Source: Microbacterium sp. BLY
GTDB lineage: Bacteria; Actinomycetota; Actinomycetes; Actinomycetales; Microbacteriaceae
Direction: 5' to 3'
Length of the DNA stretch: 64,000 bases
Assembly: GCF_017939615.1 (NCBI RefSeq)
Contig: NZ_JAGKSR010000001.1
Coordinates: 2,046,001 to 2,110,000, forward strand
The position numbers and the translations under genes were made by a program. The notes under the pieces were generated by a model. It saw nothing but the letters and a program-made list of their open reading frames with translations. It did no database searches and had not been told where the DNA came from. This document shows positions 53,063 through 60,659 of this stretch, piece by piece; positions within the stretch are counted from its first letter, which is position 1, and each line of letters starts with the position of its first letter.

Positions 53063-53806
53063 TCAGTTGCCTTCGAGTGCCTGGCGCGGCGCGCTGCCGC
53101 CGGCCTTCAGCTCGGCCAGGCGCGCCTCGACCTCGGTCAGCTCACCGAGGTCCTCGAGGCTCTCGAACTGCGCGTCGAGGCTCGACGCGGCCAGCTCCGC
53201 CTTGCCCTGGGCGAGAGCCTCCTGGCGGCGGACCTTGTCTTCGAACCGGCCGAGCTCGCTGGTGGGGTCGAGCACGTTGATGGAACTGACCGCGTCCTGC
53301 ACCTTGGTCTGCGCCTCGGCGACCTTGGCGCGGGCGAGCAGCTCGCTGCGCTTGTTCTTCAGCTCGTTGAGCTTGTCCTTCATGCCGTTCAGGCCGCTCT
53401 TGAGCTTGTCGACGATCTCGGTCTGGGCGGCGATCTGCGGTTCGGCGCTGGTCGCCTCGCGCTCGGCGCTGATCTGGCGCTGCAGGGCGATCTTCGCGAG
53501 GTTGTCGAACTTGTCGGCGTCGGCGGTGTTGCCCGCACCGCGCATCTCGTCGGCCTTGCGGCTGGCGGCGAGGGCCTTGTTGCCCCACTCGTTGGCCGCC
53601 TGCACGTCTTCCTCGTGGTCGCGCTCCAGCAGCCGCAGGTTGCCGATGGTCTCCGCGATGGCGGACTCGGCGTCGGCGATGCTGTTGGTGTAGTCGCGGA
53701 CGAGCTGGTCGAGCATCTTCTGCGGGTCCTCCGCAGAATCCAGGAGGGCGTTGATGTTCGCGCGGACGAGGGTGGAGATCCGTCCGAAGATGGACTGCTT
53801 GGTCAT
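53063..53806 (-). CDS. PspA/IM30-family membrane stress protein
   Basis: A 247-residue helical protein. The N-terminal amphipathic helix (MTKQSIFGRISTLVRANIN) and the long coiled coil with DPQKMLDQLVRDYTNSIADA match PspA/IM30/Vipp1, which polymerise on damaged membranes and protect the proton gradient. It continues SASREADKM-type heptads to residue ~220 and a Gly/Ala end. It lies 59 bases downstream of the TPM-domain gene on the same strand, so the two may be co-transcribed. PspA beside a TPM protein is known in actinobacteria. Confidence 0.94.
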   Translation of the reverse strand: MTKQSIFGRISTLVRANINALLDSAEDPQKMLDQLVRDYTNSIADAESAIAETIGNLRLLERDHEEDVQAANEWGNKALAASRKADEMRGAGNTADADKFDNLAKIALQRQISAEREATSAEPQIAAQTEIVDKLKSGLNGMKDKLNELKNKRSELLARAKVAEAQTKVQDAVSSINVLDPTSELGRFEDKVRRQEALAQGKAELAASSLDAQFESLEDLGELTEVEARLAELKAGGSAPRQALEGN

Positions 53807-53865
53807 GCGGGGTTCCTTTCAGAGGGGCGTCTTCGAGAGCTTTGCGTATGTGTCTGTGCGGGGGA

Positions 53866-55899
53866 TCAGAAGCGTCGACCTCCGGAGCGTCCGCGTCCGC
53901 CGCCCCCGCGGGATCCGCCACCGCCGAAGCCGGAGCTGCGGAAGCCGCCGGAGGAGCGCCAGCTGCTGCTCCGGCGGGAGGACCCGCCGCCTCCGCCGCC
54001 GGCGAGGAGACCGCCGATGATCCCGCCCAGGATGTCGCCGCCGATGCCGGAGCCGCCGGAGCGGGACCCGGAGCCGCCGAAGAGGCCGCCCCAGCCGTCG
54101 TCCTGGTAGCCGCCGGGGCTGTAGGCACGCAGATCGGCCTCCGCGGCGGACGTGGCCTGGCGTGCGAGATCGAGGGCGCGCCGGGCCTCGGCCAGGGCGT
54201 TCTCGACATCCGACGCGCGCAGGGTGAGGGCCTGCGTCAAGGCGGTATCGGCGGCTGCGAGGCGCGTTCGGGCGGTGGAGCCCACGGTGCCGCGGCGCGT
54301 CTCGATGAACTCCCGGGCAGCCCGGATCTCGGAGGCCGCCTGCGAGAGCGTCTGCTCCAGGAGCTGTTGGGCCCGTCGGGCCCGCTCCACGGCTTCGTGT
54401 CCGAGGGCGATCGCGCCGTCGATCTGCGCGTTCGCGGCCGTGAGGGCGTCGAGGGCCCGCTGCGGGTTGCGTGGCCTGGCGACGAGATCGGCCTGTGCCG
54501 TCTGCAGCTGCGCGGTCACCGTGTGGGTCGCGCTCGCCAGGGCACCGGTCGGGTCGGGCAGCTGCGAGGCCGCCGTCACATCGCCCTGGAGCTCGGCGAC
54601 GAGGGCCTGTGCCTGCGCCTCGATGCCGGTCAGTTCGGTTCCGAGCGCGGTGATCGCGTGGACCAGCTGCGTGGCCTGGGCCACCGCCTGCTCGGCTGTG
54701 CGGATCGCGAAGGCCGCTTCACCGGTGCGCCCGTTCGCGAGGGCCTGGGCCGCGGCGTCGATCGCCCGATCGGCCAGGGCCGCGCGCTCCTGGGCCTGCG
54801 CCGGGTTGTCCGTCACGGTGCTCAGGGCGCCCTGCTCGTAGGTCGCGGCGAGAGCGGCGAGGGAGGGAGCAGCCGAGGCGAGGAGCGGCGTCAGATCGGC
54901 GCGTTCGCGCCGCACCCGCTCCAGCTCCTGCGGTGCGTTCTGCTCGAGCTGGCGCAGCTCGTCGAAGGCCTCGGTGTTGTCGTCGAGGATGTCGTCGATC
55001 TCGTCGGCGAGCCGGATGATGCGGATGTGCCACGCGCGTCGGTCGTGGATGGAGTCCTCGATCTCGTCGTCGAGCTTCTGCCGGAGGTCGAACGCTTCGG
55101 CGATCTTCGTCTTCGCCTCGTCGATGGCGCGGGCGAACTCCGCGGTCGCGCCCTCGCCGTACTGCGCCACGGCGAACCCCAACTCCTCCCGGCTGGAGGT
55201 GATGGCGTCGTCCGCGCGCACGAGCGCGGTGCCGGCCTGCTGCTCGACCTGGGCATCGGTGAGAGTCGAGAACGGATCGGCGGGATCGGGGGTCTCCGGC
55301 ATCGCGCCCCGCTCGCGGATCGCCGCGGTGCGGCGTGCGCGTCGGACCAGAGCGACGATGAGCCAGACGAGGAGGGCCGCGACGGCGACCCCGACGACGA
55401 TCAGCGTGACGCGGAGCGCTCCGGCACCGCCGTCCCCCTGGATCTCGTCGGCGGCCAGGGTGATCGCGCCGGTCCAGTCGCCGCTGCCGGCGAGGGGCGC
55501 GATCGCGTCTTCGATGGCGGCGATCCGCCCGTCGCTCAACGGCCCGGAGGAGTCGGCGGAGATGTACAGGCTGCGGCCCTCCACGGCGATCGCGAGCAGG
55601 TACTGATCAGGGCCGAGCCGATTGTCGTTCGCGACCTGGTCGGCCCACGCGACGCTGTCGCTCGGGTCGGTGAAGTCGTCGACGAGGACGACGAACAGGT
55701 CGGCGGAGGAGTTGTCCGTGAGCTCCTGCAGGCGCGCCTCGACCTGGTCCTCCTCGGCGGGGGAGAGCACGTCGGCCTGGTCGGTGACGTAGCCGGAGTC
55801 GAGGGTGAGCGGATCGGTCGCGGACGCCGCCGAGGCGGACAGCGCACCTGTCGCGACCGCGAGGGCCAGAGCACCCAGCGTCAGCCACCGTTTCGTCAT
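53866..55899 (-). CDS. TPM-domain membrane protein with long coiled coil and Gly-rich tail
   Basis: A 677-residue protein. The signal peptide (~1-30, MTKRWLTLGALALAVATGAL) precedes a TPM domain (~35-175; SGYVTDQADVLSPAEEDQV, LFVVLVDDFTD, YISADSSGPLSD), which is outside the membrane. One membrane helix (~185-208) follows. About 430 residues of cytoplasmic coiled coil come next, and a Gly/Ser/Arg tail (from ~600) ends SGGRRF. TPM domains occur in Psb27-like thylakoid proteins and in YgcG proteins; the actinobacterial long form often lies with pspA. The SD GGAGGGAA sits before the ATG. The coiled coil is similar to the protein at 8344-9669. Confidence 0.9.
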   Translation of the reverse strand: MTKRWLTLGALALAVATGALSASAASATDPLTLDSGYVTDQADVLSPAEEDQVEARLQELTDNSSADLFVVLVDDFTDPSDSVAWADQVANDNRLGPDQYLLAIAVEGRSLYISADSSGPLSDGRIAAIEDAIAPLAGSGDWTGAITLAADEIQGDGGAGALRVTLIVVGVAVAALLVWLIVALVRRARRTAAIRERGAMPETPDPADPFSTLTDAQVEQQAGTALVRADDAITSSREELGFAVAQYGEGATAEFARAIDEAKTKIAEAFDLRQKLDDEIEDSIHDRRAWHIRIIRLADEIDDILDDNTEAFDELRQLEQNAPQELERVRRERADLTPLLASAAPSLAALAATYEQGALSTVTDNPAQAQERAALADRAIDAAAQALANGRTGEAAFAIRTAEQAVAQATQLVHAITALGTELTGIEAQAQALVAELQGDVTAASQLPDPTGALASATHTVTAQLQTAQADLVARPRNPQRALDALTAANAQIDGAIALGHEAVERARRAQQLLEQTLSQAASEIRAAREFIETRRGTVGSTARTRLAAADTALTQALTLRASDVENALAEARRALDLARQATSAAEADLRAYSPGGYQDDGWGGLFGGSGSRSGGSGIGGDILGGIIGGLLAGGGGGGSSRRSSSWRSSGGFRSSGFGGGGSRGGGGRGRSGGRRF

Positions 55900-56008
55900 C
55901 GTGTTCCCTCCGACCGGCAGCCGAGCCCCATGCGTCGAGTCTATGCACTGCATCCGACACGCGACAGCACTCGCGCGCGTCTCGCCGTTCGCCGTCAGCG
56001 GAGACACA

Positions 56009-56021
56009 TACGCTGGAAGGC
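56009..56021 (+). promoter_or_regulatory. Leaderless-type promoter of the DUF3097 gene
   Basis: TACGCT is followed by GGAAGGC and then the ATG, seven bases apart. Confidence 0.42.
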
Positions 56022-56861
56022 ATGGACGACAGGTACGGAACGGACGTGCTGGCGGCGGGATGGCGTGACCGCGGTGCGAAGCCGGTGCCACAGGTGCCCG
56101 CGGAACTCGACCTCGTGGTCGAGGTCGCCGCGGACGGATTCTGCGGAGCCGTGACGAAGGTGCACGGCGGCACGGTCGAGCTCGAGGACCGGCTCGGCCG
56201 TCGGCGGCTCTTCCCTCTCGGCGGCGGCTTCCTCATCGACGGCGCGCCGGTCCGGCTGTCCGTCCCCGCCGCCACCGCCCAGGGGCCCCGGCGGACCGCA
56301 TCCGGCTCGTTCGCCGTGGCAGACCAGCGCGCGAGGACGGCCCTTCCCAGCCGCATCCTCGTGGAGGGTCGGCACGACGCGGAGCTCGTCGAGAAGGTGT
56401 GGGGCGCCGACCTGCGCGTCGAGGGCGTCGTGGTGGAGTACCTCCAGGGAGTCGATCTCCTCGATGAGCTCCTCGCCGCCGAACCTCCCAGCGCGCGGCG
56501 ACGTTACGGCGTCCTCGTCGACCACCTGGTGCCGGGGTCCAAGGAGTCCCGGATCGCCAAGGCGGTCGCCCGCGGACCGCACGGGCGGCATGTCCGCATC
56601 GTCGGCCACCCGTTCGTCGACGTCTGGCAGTGCGTCACGCCGCGCGCGCTGGGTATCGCCGCCTGGCCGGAGATCCCGCGCGGTGTCGATTGGAAGACGG
56701 GCATCTGCCGGGCCTTCGGCTGGCCGCACGAGACACAGGCGGACACCGCACGGGCCTGGCAGCACATCCTCTCGAAGGTGACGACCTACCGGGATCTCGA
56801 GCCGGCGCTCCTCGGCCGTGTGGAGGAGCTGATCGACTTCGTCACGGAGCCGGCCGGCTGA
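56022..56861 (+). CDS. DUF3097 domain-containing protein
   Basis: A 279-residue actinobacterial protein. An N-terminal beta domain (~1-90) contains VPAELDLVVEVAADGFCGAV and LEDRLGRRRLFPLGGGFLID. The C-terminal half (~105-275) has a Toprim-like core: RILVEGRHDAELVEKVWG, then EGVVVEYLQGVDLLDE, and GVLVDHLVPGSKESRIA. The final GVDWKTGICRAFGW and WQHILSKVTTYRDLEPALLG are DUF3097 hallmarks. Function is unknown; the Toprim likeness suggests nucleic acid binding but is not proof. It is followed by a perfect hairpin and trmB. Confidence 0.9.
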   Translation: MDDRYGTDVLAAGWRDRGAKPVPQVPAELDLVVEVAADGFCGAVTKVHGGTVELEDRLGRRRLFPLGGGFLIDGAPVRLSVPAATAQGPRRTASGSFAVADQRARTALPSRILVEGRHDAELVEKVWGADLRVEGVVVEYLQGVDLLDELLAAEPPSARRRYGVLVDHLVPGSKESRIAKAVARGPHGRHVRIVGHPFVDVWQCVTPRALGIAAWPEIPRGVDWKTGICRAFGWPHETQADTARAWQHILSKVTTYRDLEPALLGRVEELIDFVTEPAG

Positions 56862-56863
56862 CC

Positions 56864-56892
56864 GTAGTCGGAGGCGTCGACGCCGCCGACTA
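56864..56892 (+). terminator. Hairpin between DUF3097 and trmB
   Basis: GTAGTCGG pairs with CCGACTAC enclosing a second GGCGTCGACGCC palindrome. It has no T tract and ends inside the -10-like element of trmB, so it may be an attenuator rather than a full terminator. Confidence 0.55.
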
Positions 56893-56902
56893 CCCTGGTT
56901 CC
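56891..56902 (+). promoter_or_regulatory. Leaderless-type promoter of trmB
   Basis: TACCCT ends six bases (GGTTCC) before the ATG. It overlaps the right arm of the preceding hairpin by two bases. Confidence 0.4.
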
Positions 56903-57628
56903 ATGCCCGAACCCCGCACCTTCCGCGACGAACCGGTGTCCTTCGTGCGCCGGAGCGGCCGGATGTCCGAGGCGCAGGAGCGCGCCTTCTCCGATCTCGC
57001 CCCGCGCTACCTGCTCGATGTGCCGCGCGACGTGGCGTGGACATCGGTGCACCCCGACGCGCGGCTCGACGTCGCCGCGGAATACGGACGGGAGGCCGAC
57101 CTCTACGTCGAGATCGGGTCCGGCCAGGGGCACGCCATCGTCGCTGCCGCCTCGACCCGTCCGCAGGACGACTTCCTCGCCGTGGAGGTGTTCCGTGCCG
57201 GCGTCGCGCGGACCATGCTCGACGCCGACCGTGCCGGCGCGCACAACCTCCGTGTCGTCGAGGCCAACGCTCCGGAGGTGCTCTCCTCGTATCTCCCGGA
57301 GGGATCCGCGGCCGAAGTGTGGATCTTCTTCCCCGATCCGTGGCACAAGAAGCGCCATACCAAGCGTCGTCTGGTGCGACCGGGATTCGGGGACACCGCC
57401 GCACGGGCTTTGCGGAGCGGCGGACTCCTCCGGCTCGCGACCGACTGGGAGGACTACGCGCTCCAGATGCGCGAGGTGCTCGACGCGGATCCGCTCTTCG
57501 AGCGGGCGTTCGACGGGGACTGGGCGGAACGGTTCGACGGCCGGGTGATGACGGCGTTCGAGCGCAAGGGCATCGCGAAGGGACGCGACATCCGGGACCT
57601 CGTGTACCGGCGACGGGATCGTGCATGA
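56903..57628 (+). CDS. trmB: tRNA (guanine46-N7)-methyltransferase
   Basis: A 241-residue class-I methyltransferase. The AdoMet site is YVEIGSGQGHAIVAAA, the second motif FLAVEVFRAGVARTMLDADR, and the catalytic/tRNA motif FFPDPWHKKRHTKRRLV is diagnostic for TrmB. The end DGRVMTAFERKGIAKGRDI is also family-typical. It makes m7G46 in the tRNA variable loop. It is followed in the ATGA overlap by the CPBP-like gene. Confidence 0.95.
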   Translation: MPEPRTFRDEPVSFVRRSGRMSEAQERAFSDLAPRYLLDVPRDVAWTSVHPDARLDVAAEYGREADLYVEIGSGQGHAIVAAASTRPQDDFLAVEVFRAGVARTMLDADRAGAHNLRVVEANAPEVLSSYLPEGSAAEVWIFFPDPWHKKRHTKRRLVRPGFGDTAARALRSGGLLRLATDWEDYALQMREVLDADPLFERAFDGDWAERFDGRVMTAFERKGIAKGRDIRDLVYRRRDRA

Positions 57629-58476
57629 CCCACGCCTCCGTCGCCGCGCACGGGAGAGCGCGGGTCGTGCCGGCGGCGCTGGTGTGCGCGGCCGCGCCGG
57701 CCTTCTTCGTCGCGCAGGTGCCCTGGCTCGGCTGGCTGCTGCTGGCGCTCGGACTCGGTGCCGCCCTGCTGATCGAGCGAGGCGAGCGACCGTCCCGCCG
57801 CACCGACCGGCTCCGTCAGCCCTCCCTCGTCCGGGACCTGTCGCTCATCGCCGTGGGCATGCTCATCGTGAGTGTCATCCCGCTCGCGGCGGAGCTCGAC
57901 AACCTGGCCATGCTGCGCTTCACCCTCGCGCTCGGCGGCGCGGTCCTGGTGCCGTATCTGCTCTCGCGTTTCGTCTTCCACGATCACGCGATCCGGTTCC
58001 CCTGGCGCACGGGACAGCGCTGGGGGAGGCTGCAGTGGGGATGGCTGGTCGCCGTACTCGTGCTCGGCTGGCTGATCCTGCCGTTCTACTTCCTCACCAG
58101 CGGCGTCTATCTGAACTGGCCGGTGGTGGACACGCCGGATCTCATCGCCCGGCTGTTCATCGGGGTGGGAGCGGTGGGCATCTGGGACGAGCTGTTCTTC
58201 ATCTGCACCGTGTTCGCGCTGCTGCGCCGCCACTTCCCGGACGCCCTGGCGAACGTGCTGCAGGCCGTCGTGTTCGTCTCCTTCCTCTGGGAGCTGGGCT
58301 ACCGGGAGTGGGGGCCGCTGCTGACCATCCCGTTCGCGCTCCTGCAGGGGTTCATCTTCCTCCGCACGCATTCGCTGGCGTATGTGGTCACTGTGCACCT
58401 GCTCTTCGACGCGGTGGTCTTCGCCGTCCTGGTCCACGCGCACAATCCGGGCCTCCTGCCCATCTTCCTGATCTGA
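57625..58476 (+). CDS. CPBP-like intramembrane protein with altered protease motifs
   Basis: A 283-residue protein with about eight membrane helices. The C-terminal half (~175-275) aligns in layout with CPBP (Abi/CAAX) proteases. Motif 1, normally EExxxR, reads DELFFI (188-193), so the first Glu is Asp and the Arg is lost. Motif 2, normally FxxxH, reads FLWELG. A late HLLFD (258-262) fits motif 3. The usual catalytic pair is thus altered, and activity is doubtful. A related subgroup may have adopted a new role. The start overlaps the trmB stop. Confidence 0.8.
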   Translation: MTHASVAAHGRARVVPAALVCAAAPAFFVAQVPWLGWLLLALGLGAALLIERGERPSRRTDRLRQPSLVRDLSLIAVGMLIVSVIPLAAELDNLAMLRFTLALGGAVLVPYLLSRFVFHDHAIRFPWRTGQRWGRLQWGWLVAVLVLGWLILPFYFLTSGVYLNWPVVDTPDLIARLFIGVGAVGIWDELFFICTVFALLRRHFPDALANVLQAVVFVSFLWELGYREWGPLLTIPFALLQGFIFLRTHSLAYVVTVHLLFDAVVFAVLVHAHNPGLLPIFLI

Positions 58477-58514
58477 CGGGTGACTTCCGGGTCCGCGGAG
58501 ACCACACTCGAGGC

Positions 58515-59591
58515 ATGGCCGAGTGGGTGCTGCACGTCGATATGGATCAGTTCATCGCCGCGGTCGAGGTACGCCGCCGGCCGGAGCTTGCCGGCCGCCC
58601 GGTGATCGTGGGTGGCCGTGGAGACCCGACGGAGCGCGCGGTCGTCTCGACCGCCTCGTATGAGGCGCGTGCGTCCGGCATCCGCTCGGGGATGCCGCTG
58701 AAGATCGCCGTGCGGAAGGCCCCGGAGGATGCGATCTTCCTCCCCGTGGACCGGGAGGAGTACGAGCGGGCCTCCGCGGAGGTGATGGCGGCACTGCGCG
58801 CCCTCCCCGACGTCGTGATCGAGGTCATCGGGTGGGATGAGTGCTTCCTCGGGACACGCACGGACGACCCGCAAGGGGTCGCGCGCGCGGCGCAGCGCGC
58901 CGTGCTCGAGGCGACCGGTCTGCACTGCTCGGTGGGCATCGGCGACAACAAGGTGCGGGCGAAGATCGCGACCGAATTCGGCAAGCCCCAGGGGGTCTTC
59001 CGCCTGACCGCCGACAACTGGTTCGAGGTCATGGGGGACAGAGGGACCAGGGACCTCTGGGGGGTGGGGCCGAAGGTGCAGAAGCGGCTGGCAGCACACG
59101 GCATCGACACCGTGCGGGAACTGGCCGCGGCGGACGAGGCGATGCTCGTGGCGGAGTTCGGTCCGAAGATGGGGCGCTGGTATCGCGACCTCGGCTCCGG
59201 ACACGGACCGCGTGTCGTCGACGACACTCCCTGGGTCGCGCGCAGTCACAGTCGCGAGACCACGTTTCCGCAGAACCTGACCACCCGGGCCGAGGTCGAG
59301 GCCGCGCTGCGGGAACTCGCGGAGCAGGCGTTCGATGATTGTGCCGGCGAGGGCCGTCCGATCACGCGCGTTCATCTCAAGGTGAGGTACGCGCCGTTCG
59401 AGACCAGAACGTTCGGACGGAAGCTCACGGCGCCGACCGTCGAGCGCGAGGCCGTCGTCTCCGCCGCGCTCGCACTCGGCGAGACCATCGAGGCCGACCG
59501 CGAGGTGCGACTGCTCGGCGTTCGCGCCGAGATGACGATGCCGGATGAGGCCGATGGTGTTGAGCGGACCCCCGTGCGGGGCCGCATCTGA
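58515..59591 (+). CDS. dinB2: Y-family DNA polymerase IV, DinB2 type
   Basis: A 358-residue Y-family polymerase. The palm has HVDMDQFIAAVE (Asp9, Asp11) and GWDECFLG (Asp108, Glu109), which are the three metal-binding acids. SYEARASGIRSGMPL and the HhH motif LWGVGPKVQKRLAAHGI are clear. The little finger starts near VARSHSRETTFPQ. The GWDE form and the short length match mycobacterial DinB2 rather than DinB1. Residue 14, the usual Tyr/Phe steric gate, is Ile. No clamp-binding motif is obvious at the C-terminus. The ATG follows GAGGC. It stands alone, convergent with ridA. Confidence 0.93.
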   Translation: MAEWVLHVDMDQFIAAVEVRRRPELAGRPVIVGGRGDPTERAVVSTASYEARASGIRSGMPLKIAVRKAPEDAIFLPVDREEYERASAEVMAALRALPDVVIEVIGWDECFLGTRTDDPQGVARAAQRAVLEATGLHCSVGIGDNKVRAKIATEFGKPQGVFRLTADNWFEVMGDRGTRDLWGVGPKVQKRLAAHGIDTVRELAAADEAMLVAEFGPKMGRWYRDLGSGHGPRVVDDTPWVARSHSRETTFPQNLTTRAEVEAALRELAEQAFDDCAGEGRPITRVHLKVRYAPFETRTFGRKLTAPTVEREAVVSAALALGETIEADREVRLLGVRAEMTMPDEADGVERTPVRGRI

Positions 59592-59593
59592 GC

Positions 59594-59995
59594 TCAGCCG
59601 CGGAGCATTGCGGCGATCGCGCTCACCTCGATGAGCGCGCCGGGCACGCCCAGGCCCGCGACGCGCGCGGCCGTCACGAGTGGCGGGGCGCCCGTGCGCG
59701 CGAGGGTGGATGCCACGGCGCCGTAGGCGGCCCGTAGGTCGGCGTCCTGATGGACGAGGATCGTCCAGCTCACGACATCCTCGAGAGTCGCACCGGCGGA
59801 TTCTAGAGCGATCCGTGCGTTGTCGAGGGCCCGTCGTGACTGCTCGCCCACGTCGGACGAGATGACGGTGCCCGACGAATCGACGCCGTTCTGTCCACCG
59901 ATGTAGACGGTGGTCGCGCCGGGCGGGATGACGGCGGCGTGGCTGAATGCGGGGCTGCGGACGAGACTGTCCGGCTGCAAGAAGGTGATGTCCAT
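59594..59995 (-). CDS. RidA-family protein
   Basis: A 133-residue RidA/YjgF-like protein. Family features are ATTVYIGGQNGVDSSG, VGEQSRRALDNARIALESAG, VVSWTILVHQDADLRAAYG and the final GLGVPGALIEVSAIA. The catalytic Arg near residue 105 in true imine deaminases (typically RxxVxVxxLP) is replaced by a VTAARVAGLGVPG context, so imine deaminase activity is uncertain. The start at MDITFLQ is preceded by CATCAT six bases upstream. It is convergent with dinB2, two bases apart. Confidence 0.88.
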   Translation of the reverse strand: MDITFLQPDSLVRSPAFSHAAVIPPGATTVYIGGQNGVDSSGTVISSDVGEQSRRALDNARIALESAGATLEDVVSWTILVHQDADLRAAYGAVASTLARTGAPPLVTAARVAGLGVPGALIEVSAIAAMLRG

Positions 59996-60043
59996 GTGCA
60001 GATGATGCCCGAGGGGACCGACACGGGGCGGTGTCCCCATCGT

Positions 60044-60081
60044 CCGCGGAGGTGCGGGGCGGGATTCTCGCACCTCCGCGG
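60044..60081 (-). terminator. Hairpin terminator after the SHOCT gene
   Basis: CCGCGGAGGTGCG pairs with CGCACCTCCGCGG around a 12-base loop, seven bases after the SHOCT-gene stop and upstream of ridA. Confidence 0.8.
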
Positions 60082-60088
60082 CGATGCC

Positions 60089-60475
60089 CTACTGGAGGGC
60101 CTTGGCCTTGATGAGCGAATACTCGTCAGGCGTGATCGTGCCGGCGTCCAACAACGCCTTGGCCTTCCCGATCTCTTCACTCGGGCTGCTCCCCGCGACC
60201 TGCTGGATGTAGGCGTTCGCCGCCTCCTGCGCCCGCCGAGCCTCCGCACTGCTGCGTTCGGCCATTCCGCTTCCGCGGGCGATGAGGTACACGAGGGCGG
60301 TGAGGAAGGGAACGAAGATCAGGAAGAAGATCCACACCGCCTTCCACCAGCCGTTCAGCTTGTGGTCGCGGAACAGGTCCCCGATGATCGCGAACAGCGC
60401 GAAGAGGTACGCGGCGAAAACGTAGATCCACAGGAACCACCAGATGATGTCCCAAAACGAATCCCAGAATCCCAT
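60089..60475 (-). CDS. Two-helix membrane protein with PLDc_N-like and SHOCT domains
   Basis: A 128-residue protein. Two membrane segments are at ~8-34 (IIWWFLWIYVFAAYLFALFA) and ~45-67, the PLDc_N-type hairpin containing DHKLNGWWKAVW. A linker follows, and a SHOCT domain (~95-128) ends EEIGKAKALLDAGTITPDEY and SLIKAKALQ. SHOCT modules bind other proteins. This two-part layout is common in actinobacterial stress-linked membrane proteins of unknown function. The SD AAGGAGCT precedes the ATG. It is divergent from sulP, and one of two matched palindromes lies between them. Confidence 0.85.
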   Translation of the reverse strand: MGFWDSFWDIIWWFLWIYVFAAYLFALFAIIGDLFRDHKLNGWWKAVWIFFLIFVPFLTALVYLIARGSGMAERSSAEARRAQEAANAYIQQVAGSSPSEEIGKAKALLDAGTITPDEYSLIKAKALQ

Positions 60476-60565
60476 GACAGCTCCTTATCTCAGTGTCCGC
60501 CGTCTCCGGGGCACGCTGGGACGATACCGGCCGTCCCGGCCGGCTCGCATCGGTTGCGAAGCGAG

Positions 60566-60579
60566 TTCACCCGGGTGAG
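60566..60579. promoter_or_regulatory. Palindrome, copy 1 (TTCACCCGGGTGAG)
   Basis: TCACCCGGGTGA is a perfect 12-base palindrome in the SHOCT/sulP divergent region. An almost identical copy lies at 62302-62315, before the FUSC gene. Confidence 0.45.
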
Positions 60580-60659
60580 CCGTGCATCCCCCTCTCCCGG
60601 GGTGGCGCGCGGCGGCGACGTCGGCAGTACGCTTCCCTCGATGAGGGAGGGAGCATCGC

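Noticed and set aside
53866..54130. Low-complexity repeat in the TPM gene end as a mobile or CRISPR-like repeat
   Set aside because: It is the coding Gly/Ser/Arg-rich tail in frame; no regular repeat unit or flanking duplication.
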